A stretch of DNA of 64,000 nt, taken from the NCBI GenBank assembly GCA_964504195.1, contig CAZDDI010000004.1:1-64000 (forward strand). The letters run 5' to 3'. Positions within the stretch are counted from its first letter, which is position 1, and the number at the start of each line of letters is the position of its first letter. The notes under the pieces were generated by a model that saw only the letters and a list, made by a program, of their open reading frames with translations, was not told the DNA's origin and made no database searches. Positions 1 to 6,936 of the stretch are shown here, one piece after another. Position numbers and translations under genes: made by a program. This stretch comes from CAZDDI01 sp964504195. GTDB taxonomy: Bacteria > Chloroflexota > Anaerolineae > B4-G1 > SLSP01.

Positions 1-207
1 TTTCACATAAAACCTTATTTACGGATTAATTTCTTAAAATTCATGAGCCTGTGCTTCTCCACAGGATGAATCCTGTGCTACATACAGGATCAAGCCTGTG
101 CTACGCGCGATTTCACCCGCTCCGGCTAGAAAACCCTTGCCCAAACAGGGAAATAATTGTATACTGGAGGCAACATCCATCATTTTTAAGCATCAGGAGG
201 TAATATT
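1..207. repeat. Intergenic repeats: 40-bp dispersed repeat and tandem 21-mers
   Basis: Positions 9-48 recur at 45121-45160 with 37 of 40 bases identical, so this is a dispersed repeat. Positions 61-81 and 84-104 are two tandem copies of a 21-mer (19/21 identical) that contains the palindrome ACAGGATgaATCCTGT. No gene is visible here. The AGGAGG at 195-200 is the ribosome-binding site of the next gene. Confidence 0.7.
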
Positions 208-918
208 TTGTCCGAGAGTAGCGATCCCGCAGAACTCGTGGAGGAAGACCAACGTAGCATCAGTGAAATAACCGCCATCCCCCAACTGGTACGGATCAAA
301 AAAAAGCGACCCCCGGCTCTGTTCCCGCTCCAAAAGCGCTTCCGGCGCTGGCAAAAGTACATTGAAATTTCGGATGCAGGCAGTATCGCCCGGCGCGCCT
401 TCGCCAACAATTCCTTCGATGGGGTGTTGACGATGGTGGGGGTGGTGATGGGCAGTTTTGCGGTCGGGATACAGGATGAGGCCATCGTCCTGGTCACCGG
501 ACTGTCCACCGCCATGGCGATCGGTATCTCCGGGGGCTGGGGCGCTTACCTCACCGAATCCGCCGAGCGCCGCCATGATATTGCCGAATTAGAAAGAATC
601 ACCTTGAGCGATTTGCAAGACACGCAAATCGGCAAAGCCTCCCGCGCCGCCGTCGTCCTCGTCACCGCCGTAGATGGCTTATCCCCGTTTATGGCTGCCG
701 CCATCGTCGTCGTCCCCTTTCTCTTTGTGCCCCTGTTCCCTTCGATTACCTACGCCTTTTACGCCTCATTAGGCATCGCCCTGGTCGCCCTGTTTGGGTT
801 AGGGAATTATCTGGGCAACATCTCCAAAGAAAACACGCTGGTATATGGGCTGAAAACTGCGGTAGCCGGCGTGGCCTGCATGGCGCTCACGCTGCTCATT
901 GAACGCTTGACGCGCTAG
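208..918 (+). CDS. VIT/CCC1-family-like membrane protein
   Basis: A 236-residue membrane protein. About 50 hydrophilic residues come first, followed by hydrophobic segments near residues 72-110, 150-175, 180-200 and 210-230. The stretch FDGVLTMVGVVMGSF and the following TGLSTAMAIGISGGWGAYLTESAE resemble the first two helices of the VIT1/CCC1 family, which moves Fe2+ or Mn2+ across membranes. The cytoplasmic metal-binding helices of true VIT proteins are not obvious, so transport is inference. The start is TTG at 208, chosen because AGGAGG at 195-200 lies 7 bases upstream and no ATG precedes the conserved part. It converges on the DUF211 gene and shares the hairpin terminator at 963-1007 with it. 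Confidence 0.72.
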   Translation: MSESSDPAELVEEDQRSISEITAIPQLVRIKKKRPPALFPLQKRFRRWQKYIEISDAGSIARRAFANNSFDGVLTMVGVVMGSFAVGIQDEAIVLVTGLSTAMAIGISGGWGAYLTESAERRHDIAELERITLSDLQDTQIGKASRAAVVLVTAVDGLSPFMAAAIVVVPFLFVPLFPSITYAFYASLGIALVALFGLGNYLGNISKENTLVYGLKTAVAGVACMALTLLIERLTR

Positions 919-962
919 GCGCTGCCTAGCCAGAGCGGGGGCGCCCCCAAGAGAAAACTAAA

Positions 963-1007
963 CACCCGTTAGCAGTACACCGAATCGGGGCGTACTGCTA
1001 ACGGGTG
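963..1007. terminator. Bidirectional hairpin terminator
   Basis: A perfect 16-bp stem (963-978 with 992-1007) and a 13-base loop lie between two convergent genes. There is no long T run on either side, so termination is inferred from the position and the stem. Confidence 0.65.
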
Positions 1008-1029
1008 CGTTGTGGTCATTGCGCAGCGG

Positions 1030-1317
1030 CTAATCCTGCGGCGTCACCACATCCTCAATGAGGATTTTACCGGCGGCCACTTCATCAATCGAGTGAATAG
1101 AACCTCCGGCAAGTTCAATCACCGCAGCCACCGCATCATAGGAAAGTTCGTGGCCCTCAATGGTGATTTTCGCGTTTTCCACGCGGCGATCAATCTCATA
1201 AATCGAGATATTCACGCCATCCACGCCATTCAGATCGGCCAAAGACTGCGAAAGTTCCACAATACTCGGATCCATCGGCTTCAACACATCCAACACCAAA
1301 CGTCGTAAATTCGCCAT
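1030..1317 (-). CDS. DUF211 family protein
   Basis: A 95-residue cytosolic protein starting MANLRRLVLDVLKP, with GVDGVNISIYEIDR and LAGGSIHSIDEVAAG. This is the DUF211 pattern, a ferredoxin-like alpha/beta fold known mostly from archaea and some Chloroflexota, whose biochemical role is unknown. The reading frame is open a further 26 codons upstream, but the ATG at 1317 is chosen because GAGGAG stands just before it on the minus strand and the family begins with MANLRRLVLD-like sequence. It is a single gene facing the VIT-like gene. Confidence 0.85.
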   Translation of the reverse strand: MANLRRLVLDVLKPMDPSIVELSQSLADLNGVDGVNISIYEIDRRVENAKITIEGHELSYDAVAAVIELAGGSIHSIDEVAAGKILIEDVVTPQD

Positions 1318-1467
1318 CAACCACTCCTCTAAAAATCTCAAATTAACGAATCGCAAATCAACACCAAAATCATGCCAGGGACAGTCACCATGCAAAGCAG
1401 TATACCATATTTATCCCTAGCAACCGCACGCCAAGTGTAAAAGAGGGCCATCATTTTGATTAGCGAT

Positions 1468-1497
1468 TTGCGATTTTCTCAGAAAATCAGGTATAAT
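1468..1497 (+). promoter_or_regulatory. Candidate sigma70 promoter of the SPFH gene
   Basis: TTGCGA (1468-1473), an 18-base spacer and a perfect TATAAT (1492-1497). The transcript would start near 1504, at the 9-bp hairpin 1505-1513/1519-1527, giving a leader of about 100 bases before the ATG at 1608. Confidence 0.55.
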
Positions 1498-1528
1498 TCC
1501 CGTTGGGGTGCGCCGTTCGCGCACCCCG

Positions 1529-1591
1529 CGAAGCAGACGCTTCGCGCTACGCTAATTTGCTGATTTGCCGATTTACCGATTTGCTGATTTT
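1529..1591 (+). repeat. Octamer tandem repeat in the SPFH 5' leader
   Basis: Five 8-mers of the form C[TC][GA]ATTT[GAT] run without a break from 1552 to 1591 (ctaatttg, ctgatttg, ccgattta, ccgatttg, ctgatttt). They end three bases before the Shine-Dalgarno region. A GCGAAGCAGACGCTTCGC palindrome (1529-1546) precedes them and recurs in part near 6840. Confidence 0.75.
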
Positions 1592-1607
1592 CAGAGGGAG
1601 GATAACA

Positions 1608-2708
1608 ATGAAAGACGTTCGCGCCAAAATGGGGGTGGCCGGCATCATGGGGGCCGTGTTTATTGCACTGGTCATCATGCTGATGTTCGGCAGTAATTTC
1701 TTCTACATCATGAAAGCTGTAGAAGCCAATGAGATGGGCGTGCAGATGCGCGCCGGGCAAATTGTGGATGTGGTCGGGCCGGGTATTTACAACGACTTCG
1801 GCCTCTACGTCAAACTCCACCGCATCAACATGAGCGCCATCCACTTCTCCGTGTCCGATGAAGAAGTCATCACGCTGGATAAGCAGCGCGTCGGCGTTGT
1901 CGTGGCGGGCGATCTGTTCCGCCCCACCAACGCCGAAACCATTCGCGAGCTGTGGCCGCGCTACAACCGGGTGTTGCTGAACGACGCCGCCGCCATGACC
2001 GTCATCGAAGAATGGGCCAAGCAGGCGATGAAAGTGTGCGTGGGCAGTTATACGTTCGATCAGAACGTCATCGGCGAAGCGCGCGATGTGCTCCGCATCT
2101 GCATCGAAGCCGCGCTGGATGAGCTGGTGACAGGCTATGGGATGGACGTGCGCAACGTCACCGTACCTAACGTCATCCTCAGCGCCGATGCACAGGCGGC
2201 TTATGACGCCATCACCGCCAGCCGGTTGTTGACCGAGCAAGCCCGGCAGCAAGAGCTCCAGGCCGCCGCGCAAGCCAAAGCCCAACTGGCTCTGGAAATC
2301 GGGGAAGTGCAAGTAGCCGAAGGTCGCAATCAAGAATTGGCCCGGCAAATGGTGATCCAGGCCCAGCTGCGCCGCGATCAAGCGGTAGCCGAAGTGGAAA
2401 CCACCGAGGCGCAAAAACAACTGGAACTCCGCGCGGCCCAGCTCGATCTCGAAATCAACCGGGTCAAAGTAGAATCCTCCCGGTTGGCCGCCGAAGCGGA
2501 ACTGGCCCACGAAATCCTGCGCGCCAGCCTGTTCACCGAAAACCCCGGCTACGCCCAAGTCACGATTGCCGGCTACAATGCGGATGCGCTGCAAAACGTG
2601 CAGAAGCTGCTCATCATCCCCGCCGGGGCCATCCCCACCATCGTCCTCCCCAGTGACACCGTCGCGCCGGTGCTCTCGCTCCCGCCCACCAGCACCCTCC
2701 CGGATTAA
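1608..2708 (+). CDS. SPFH/band-7 (prohibitin-like) membrane protein
   Basis: A 366-residue protein. One transmembrane helix (about residues 8-32, GIMGAVFIALVIMLMFG) is followed by a band-7 core (EANEMGVQMRAGQIVDVVGPGIYNDF, about 36-230) and a long Ala/Gln/Glu-rich helix (about 225-320, predicted coiled coil). SPFH proteins form membrane-anchored oligomeric rings or scaffolds, often around proteases. The tail ends in a Pro-rich segment. The open frame begins at 1503, but the ATG at 1608 is used because GAGGGAGG precedes it and the upstream codons are the octamer repeat. It stands alone. The substrate or partner cannot be told from the sequence. Confidence 0.85.
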   Translation: MKDVRAKMGVAGIMGAVFIALVIMLMFGSNFFYIMKAVEANEMGVQMRAGQIVDVVGPGIYNDFGLYVKLHRINMSAIHFSVSDEEVITLDKQRVGVVVAGDLFRPTNAETIRELWPRYNRVLLNDAAAMTVIEEWAKQAMKVCVGSYTFDQNVIGEARDVLRICIEAALDELVTGYGMDVRNVTVPNVILSADAQAAYDAITASRLLTEQARQQELQAAAQAKAQLALEIGEVQVAEGRNQELARQMVIQAQLRRDQAVAEVETTEAQKQLELRAAQLDLEINRVKVESSRLAAEAELAHEILRASLFTENPGYAQVTIAGYNADALQNVQKLLIIPAGAIPTIVLPSDTVAPVLSLPPTSTLPD

Positions 2709-2764
2709 CCGGGCGGAGCGCGTTACCATAACTCCAGTTACCACTTGAGCTAGTTCAGAGATTT

Positions 2765-2839
2765 AGGACACGGATCTTACAGATCACACGGATTTTTTTT
2801 CTGGTTTTTATCCGTAAAATCTGTGCAAATCCGTGTCCT
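2765..2839. repeat. Three-segment long hairpin downstream of the SPFH gene
   Basis: The outer arms AGGACACGGAT and ATCCGTGTCCT are a perfect 11-bp inverted repeat (2765-2775 with 2829-2839). Inside them acagat/atctgt and acggat/atccgt also pair, with a T8 tract in the apical part. It may act as a terminator or be a repeated palindromic element. Confidence 0.6.
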
Positions 2840-2900
2840 ATCAAGGTTCTGGGGAACAGGTAGCAACTTGGGTTAATTGTTGTAATGGGGGACGGCGGGG

Positions 2901-2930
2901 AAAGCAAACGGGCCAGCTAATGCTGGCCCG
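2901..2930 (-). terminator. Rho-independent terminator of tRNA-Gly
   Basis: A 9-bp GC-rich stem (2909-2917 with 2922-2930) and a 4-base loop, followed on the minus strand by TTTGCTTT. It lies directly downstream of the tRNA. Confidence 0.75.
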
Positions 2931-2933
2931 GTG

Positions 2934-3005
2934 AGCGGGCGAAGGGACTCGAACCCTTGACATCTTGCTTGGGAAGCAAGCGTTCTACCACTGAACTACG
3001 CCCGC
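2934..3005 (-). tRNA. tRNA-Gly (anticodon CCC)
   Basis: Read on the minus strand it folds as a 72-nt cloverleaf. The acceptor GCGGGCG pairs with CGCCCGC, and the anticodon stem CTTGC/GCAAG encloses the loop TTCCCAA, giving anticodon CCC. The T arm is AAGGG-TTCGAGT-CCCTT. The discriminator base is U, usual for bacterial tRNA-Gly. The CCA end is not encoded. It reads GGG codons. Confidence 0.95.
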
Positions 3006-3110
3006 AGACAAACGAGATTATACCACACGCGAAGAATTTGACAAGCAAGAACGCAGGGTTGAAAACTTATCCCCTTACGCTACCTGTTGCACTTATGTGT
3101 TGTTTTTGAA

Positions 3111-3153
3111 CGGGCTGTTTGTGGCAAGGTGAAGCCCTGCTACAAACAGCCCG
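3111..3153. repeat. Intergenic inverted repeat
   Basis: CGGGCTGTTTGT (3111-3122) pairs perfectly with 3142-3153, and the stem can extend to about 16 bp around an 11-base loop. It lies between the tRNA gene and the promoter of the CPYGDL-repeat gene. No gene is seen in 3006-3284. Confidence 0.6.
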
Positions 3154-3202
3154 CTTTATCCCTGACCTGCAGGCCGTATTGCGACCACAGATGTACGTCA
3201 CT

Positions 3203-3230
3203 TTGACAGATCCCTAGACTGAATTACAAT
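3203..3230 (+). promoter_or_regulatory. Strong sigma70-like promoter
   Basis: A perfect TTGACA (3203-3208), a 16-base spacer and TACAAT (3225-3230), about 50 bases upstream of the ATG at 3285. The same box pair with the same spacing stands before the PDO gene (59389-59416, minus). Confidence 0.75.
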
Positions 3231-3284
3231 ACAAATAGTTTTCAATCATCCTGTTTCACAATAAAAGTTAAAGGAGACTAACCT

Positions 3285-3863
3285 ATGGAAATGCTGCAAC
3301 AAACCTTCAGATTGGAAGACCTGCGGGTGAAAACCTATCAGGACATCGCCTGGCTGGCGGGGCTGGTATTCCTCGACCGGCATTTTGTGGCGCTGGTGGA
3401 TGAGCACGGGCTGGAAACGCTGGCGGCGGAATGTCCGTATGGCGATCTCGCCACTGACGAGTGGGCCACCTTCACGGCGGCCTTCAACCATCCCAAATTG
3501 CGCCAGGTGGTGACGCTGTGGTGGCAAGAATACGACGCCGCCCGTGAGGCCGGGGAGATTCCGCAACCGCAGGAACCATGGTCACCCTACATGATGTCCA
3601 TAGCGCAGTATCAGGACATCACCTGGCTGGCGGGGGCGGTATTCTTGCGGCGCGATTTTGTCCAGGCAGCCGATGCACAGGGGTTGGAGTCCTTGCTGGC
3701 GGAGTGCCCGTATGGCGATCTCACCAGCGACGAGTGGGCCACCTACACGGCGGCCTTCAACCACCCCAAACTGCGTCAAACCGTGGCACTGTGGTGGCAG
3801 GAGTACGACATCGCCCGCGAAGCTGGGGAGATTCCGCAAGCAGGACAACCCTGGTTAGCTTAA
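3285..3863 (+). CDS. Tandem-duplicated CPYGDL-repeat protein (unknown function)
   Basis: A 192-residue soluble protein made of two near-identical repeats (residues 18-102 and 109-192). Each carries YQDI[AT]WLAG, [DR]R[HD]FV, AECPYGDL, a TAAFNHPKLRQ helix, LWWQEYD and AREAGEIPQ. Each repeat has one Cys, in CPYGDL. A third, single copy of the unit is the 88-residue gene at 4519. I do not recognise the family with certainty. The pattern of a short helical protein with [DR]RxFV..GL followed by DLT/A.xE loosely recalls NHLP-type RiPP precursors known in Chloroflexota and actinobacteria, but no maturase is nearby, so that is only a suggestion. The start is supported by AAGGAG at 3271-3276. A strong promoter (3203-3230) precedes it and a terminator (3880-3916) follows, so it is a single-gene unit. 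Confidence 0.85.
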   Translation: MEMLQQTFRLEDLRVKTYQDIAWLAGLVFLDRHFVALVDEHGLETLAAECPYGDLATDEWATFTAAFNHPKLRQVVTLWWQEYDAAREAGEIPQPQEPWSPYMMSIAQYQDITWLAGAVFLRRDFVQAADAQGLESLLAECPYGDLTSDEWATYTAAFNHPKLRQTVALWWQEYDIAREAGEIPQAGQPWLA

Positions 3864-3879
3864 CCACTATTGTTGATGC

Positions 3880-3916
3880 CCCACCCGTCCGGAGTCCCGG
3901 GCGGGTGGGCTTGTTT
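3880..3916 (+). terminator. Rho-independent terminator
   Basis: A 13-bp GC-rich stem (3880-3892 with 3897-3909, one G-T pair) with the loop AGTC, followed by CTTGTTTG. It lies 17 bases after the stop of the CPYGDL-repeat gene. Confidence 0.8.
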
Positions 3917-4114
3917 GTACGGGTATACTCATCCGCGCGTGACCAACCACACTTGGCGAATGGCGAATAAAAAACTTTGAGCCTTTGCGTCTTTGCGTTG
4001 AATTTGGCTTTCAGGGGAGAAAACTCCATACTCGGCGCGGATCGCCAGATCCGCGACTGGGTTGATTCGAGATTCTCTATTCGCAACTTATTTCTGTGTG
4101 TATTGCCCGCTGGC

Positions 4115-4142
4115 TTGGCATTTCTACAAAATCTGCTACACT
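4115..4142 (+). promoter_or_regulatory. Candidate promoter ahead of the heptamer array
   Basis: TTGGCA (4115-4120), a 16-base spacer and TACACT (4137-4142). Transcription would begin near 4149, just at the first heptamer (4151), so the whole array would be the 5' leader of the gene at 4519. The stretch 3917-4114 holds two GGCGAAT heptamers (3955-3968) and a GCGGATC/GATCCGC palindrome near 4038, and no gene. Confidence 0.5.
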
Positions 4143-4150
4143 AAAAACAG

Positions 4151-4509
4151 GTAGCAAGCGGCAAGTAGCAAGTAGCAAGCGACAAGCGACAAGTAGCAAG
4201 TAGCAAGTAGCAAGCGACAAGTAGCAAGCGACAAGCGGCAAGTAGCAAGCGACAAGTAGCAAGCGACAAGCGACAAGTAGCAAGCGNNNNNNNNNNNNNN
4301 NNNNNNNNNNNNNNNNNNNNNNNNNNNNNNNNNNNNNNNNNNNNNNNNNNNNNNNNNNNNNNNNNNNNNNNNNNNNNNNNNNNNNNACAAGTAGCAAGCG
4401 ACAAGCGACAAGTAGCAAGCGACAAGCGACAAGTAGCAAGCGACAAGCGACAAGTAGCAAGCAACCAGCAACCAGTAACCAGCAACCAGTAACCAGCAAC
4501 CAGTAACCA
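4151..4509 (+). repeat. Heptanucleotide tandem array in a 5' leader
   Basis: The sequence is an unbroken run of 7-mers of the form G[TC][AG][GA]C[AC]A. Before the gap there are 19 full units (4151-4283) of gtagcaa, gcgacaa and gcggcaa. After the gap (4391-4460) the order is gtagcaa-gcgacaa-gcgacaa repeated, a 21-base higher-order period. The last seven units (4461-4509) change to gcaacca/gtaacca. The final A of the array is the first base of the AGGAGG (4509-4514) that serves the ATG at 4519. The true length is unknown because of the assembly gap. Confidence 0.95.
4287..4386. other. Assembly gap (100 N)
   Basis: Exactly 100 N inside the heptamer array, the usual placeholder for a gap of unknown size. 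The assembler evidently could not resolve the repeat number. Confidence 0.98.
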
Positions 4510-4518
4510 GGAGGCAAC

Positions 4519-4785
4519 ATGAGCAAGCATCAAGATATCGCATGGCTATCGGGATTGGTGTTCATTGACCGCGATTTCGTCAAGCGGGCGGATGAGGAGG
4601 GGCTGGACAAGGTCTTCGCGCGCTGCCCCTACGGCGATTTGACCGAGAGCGAGCGGGAGACCTTCACCGCTGCGTTCAAGCACTCGGAATTGCGAGAGGT
4701 GGTGGCAACGTGGTGGAAGGCTTACGATAAGGCGCGGGAAGCGGGAGAGATACCTCAAACACGAGCCCCCTGGTCACCCTATTGA
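4519..4785 (+). CDS. Single-copy CPYGDL-repeat protein (unknown function)
   Basis: An 88-residue protein that is one unit of the repeat found twice in the gene at 3285: QDIAWLSGLVFIDRDFV, then RCPYGDLTESE, TAAFKHSELREVV, TWWKAYDKAREAGEIPQ and a PWSPY end. The strict conservation of CPYGDL, WW.xYD and AREAGEIPQ between copies suggests a functional unit rather than decay. The start is fixed by AGGAGG at 4509-4514, whose first base is the last base of the heptamer array, so changes in repeat number would alter the leader but not the SD spacing. A perfect 15-bp hairpin terminator follows. Function is unknown. The gene is monocistronic. Confidence 0.85.
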   Translation: MSKHQDIAWLSGLVFIDRDFVKRADEEGLDKVFARCPYGDLTESERETFTAAFKHSELREVVATWWKAYDKAREAGEIPQTRAPWSPY

Positions 4786-4818
4786 ACAAGCCCCACTGCA
4801 AAATAACCTAAATATATC

Positions 4819-4866
4819 CAATGAAGCAATCTCTGAAAAAAGCCTGAGATTGCTTCATTGTCTTAG
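4819..4866 (+). terminator. Hairpin terminator
   Basis: A perfect 15-bp stem (4819-4833 with 4846-4860) and a 12-base loop, followed by TCTTAG, 33 bases after the stop at 4785. Confidence 0.7.
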
Positions 4867-4877
4867 TACTTAAACCC

Positions 4878-6566
4878 ATGCCCAACGAAAAGCATTATCA
4901 AGATGCACGGAACACAGCTGCACGTTATATACTCAGGGGTAACATTGCTCTAATAGCTCTGGGTATTGTAGCATATTGCATGGTGCTGCTCCTTATACCA
5001 GGAGATACACAAGCAGCTTTCCAACAAACCTGGATTTACTTAGCGCTTATGGGCATCTTGCTCATAGCATCTATAATTTCCATACGTCAACTCAACCACG
5101 CCTTGAAACAAGCAATACAATTTTATACCTGGGTGGGCATGATTTGTGTCAGCACAATGATTGTGACTTCACATTACATCAGTCCTACAGACGAAATTCC
5201 AACAATTATATTCGCTTATCACATGGGAGTTTTTTCTTTAGGTCTCATCTTAGGTTTCCGAGCCGCATTGAAATATGCTATCCTTACCAGCATCTTACTT
5301 ATTGGTATAGGCTTTCTCTACCAGGACATTGGTAACTCCTTCACCGCTATTGTCCTTTTATATGGCATGACCCTCCCTTCCTGGCTGGTGGATCGCCTGG
5401 AGCGCGATTTGCATCACAGCGAGGAGAAGTTCGGGATGATCTTCCGCGAGGCGCTGGATGGGATTCTGGTGCTGGATAGCGCCACGCAGACTGTCCTCCG
5501 CGCCAATACCGCCGCCGCTGCGATTTTGGGCTACACGGAAGCATCGCTGCCGGGGCAGCCCATCGCCGCGCTCCTGCCGCTCGATGCGCCGCTCGCGCAG
5601 CTCCGCCTGCCGGAAGAACTCCATCCGGGCGGCAGCTACTTCCCCTCACAGACCGCGCTCCGCCGCGATAGAACGCTCTGCCCCGTAGATGTCACCATCA
5701 CCATGATTCCCTGGGAAACGCAACAGGCCGCGCTGGTCACGCTACGCGATGTCACCGCGCGCCACCAAACCGAAGCGGAGCTGGCCCGCCACCGCGAGCA
5801 CCTCGAAGAGCTGGTGCGCGACCGCACCGCCGCGCTCGAAGCGGCGAACGCGGAGCTCCAGCAGCGCTCGCTCGAACTCGAAGCGACCAACGAAGACCTC
5901 AATGCGTTCTCGTACACCGTCGCGCACGATCTCAAGAACACGCTGACCGCGCTTATCGGCTTTGCGAGCCTGTTGGAGAAGCGCTACGAGCGTATGACGG
6001 GCGAGCGGCTGCGCGCCACTGCGCAGGCCATCGCGCAAAATGGGCGCAAGATGAACAACATCATCAACGAGCTGCTGGTGCTCGCCAGTGTGCGCAAGCT
6101 CGAGGCCATCCACCAGACGCCGCTCGATATGGCCGCCATCGTCGCGGAGGCGCAGGCGCGGCTGGTAGACCTCATTACCGAGCAGCAGGCCGAAATCATT
6201 TTGCCGGAAGCCTGGCCCACGGCTTGCGGTTACGCGCCGTGGATCGAAGAAGTGTGGATGAACTACATCAGCAACGCCATCAAGTATGGCGGTGTTCCGC
6301 CCCGCATGACCCTGGGCGGGACGCCGCTCCCCGATGGGCGCGTGTGCTTCTGGGTGCATGATAACGGCCAGGGGCTACATAGCGAGGAGCAAGCCCGGCT
6401 CTTCACCGCCTTCACGCGCCTGGAGACAGTGCGGGTGAAGGGTCACGGTCTGGGCCTTTCGATTGTGCGCCGCATCGTCGAGAAGCTCGGCGGCGAGGTG
6501 GGTATCGAGAGCCTGATGGGGCAGGGCAGCACATTCACCTTCACACTCCCCGGTACATCGCTTTGA
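4878..6566 (+). CDS. Membrane sensor histidine kinase (6TM-PAS-HisKA-HATPase)
   Basis: 562 residues. About six transmembrane helices occupy residues 18-165, followed by a short linker and a PAS-like domain (about 180-290, EALDGILVLDSA). A coiled-coil linker leads to the phospho-acceptor region with SYTVAHDLKNTL (H near 355), and an ATPase domain carries NYISNAIKYGG (N box), HDNGQGL (G1) and GHGLGLSIVRRI (G2). It should autophosphorylate on that His and pass the phosphate to a response regulator, but none is adjacent. No SD is seen before the ATG at 4878, so the start is less sure. The first ~490 bases are visibly AT-rich with different codon use, while from about 5370 the gene is GC-rich, suggesting that an imported membrane module was joined to a resident PAS-kinase. 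Confidence 0.85.
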   Translation: MPNEKHYQDARNTAARYILRGNIALIALGIVAYCMVLLLIPGDTQAAFQQTWIYLALMGILLIASIISIRQLNHALKQAIQFYTWVGMICVSTMIVTSHYISPTDEIPTIIFAYHMGVFSLGLILGFRAALKYAILTSILLIGIGFLYQDIGNSFTAIVLLYGMTLPSWLVDRLERDLHHSEEKFGMIFREALDGILVLDSATQTVLRANTAAAAILGYTEASLPGQPIAALLPLDAPLAQLRLPEELHPGGSYFPSQTALRRDRTLCPVDVTITMIPWETQQAALVTLRDVTARHQTEAELARHREHLEELVRDRTAALEAANAELQQRSLELEATNEDLNAFSYTVAHDLKNTLTALIGFASLLEKRYERMTGERLRATAQAIAQNGRKMNNIINELLVLASVRKLEAIHQTPLDMAAIVAEAQARLVDLITEQQAEIILPEAWPTACGYAPWIEEVWMNYISNAIKYGGVPPRMTLGGTPLPDGRVCFWVHDNGQGLHSEEQARLFTAFTRLETVRVKGHGLGLSIVRRIVEKLGGEVGIESLMGQGSTFTFTLPGTSL

Positions 6567-6614
6567 CACTCCTTCGGTTTACCTCTCGCGCCCGGCAATA
6601 ATCGCCAAAGAAGA

Positions 6615-6767
6615 ATGCACCATGCAATGTCATTAAGTTAAGACCTGGCAGGTTGCGTCCAAATTGGGTAGGGTAGGATTTTACCGGTGAATAACGATGT
6701 TTTGTAGACTCAAGGCCTGGAAACCTGCCAGGTCTATGCCCCAAACTTAATGATATTGATGCACCAT
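6615..6767. mobile_element. MITE-like element, family 1, copy 1
   Basis: The element is 6624-6758 (135 bp). Its ends are inverted: CAATGTCATTAAGTT on the left and the complement of CAATATCATTAAGTT on the right (14/15). An inner perfect 14-bp pair follows (AGACCTGGCAGGTT at 6641-6654 with 6722-6735). It is flanked by the exact 9-bp direct repeat ATGCACCAT (6615-6623 and 6759-6767), a target-site duplication. It carries no ORF. The rest of the gap 6567-6936 shows only GCGAAGCAAACGCTTC-type repeats and the SD AAGGAG before 6937. Confidence 0.8.
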
Positions 6768-6936
6768 TACCTGGCGTTCACCAGCGGTTGAATGAAAATG
6801 TCACGCGAAGTGTCAGCGCATAGATGCGCCGCTCGTGCGCGAAGCAAACGCTTCACGGGCGGCACTACAAACCCTACGTTTTTTCATGGAATCCAAGCGG
6901 TAGCTAGTTCTAAAAATCTTTAGCAAGGAGTTTGCG

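Noticed and set aside
1479..2744. 421-codon minus frame opposite the SPFH gene
   Set aside because: Shadow frame, composition His/Gly/Asp-rich, no motif. The plus strand carries a clear band-7 protein.
4151..4509. CRISPR array
   Set aside because: The units are 7 bases with no spacers, and no cas gene is present.
4077..4543. Minus-strand frames with LLLVACRLSLATC-type repeats
   Set aside because: These are only the translated heptamer array, open in all frames because 7-mers lack stops, and they cross the N gap.
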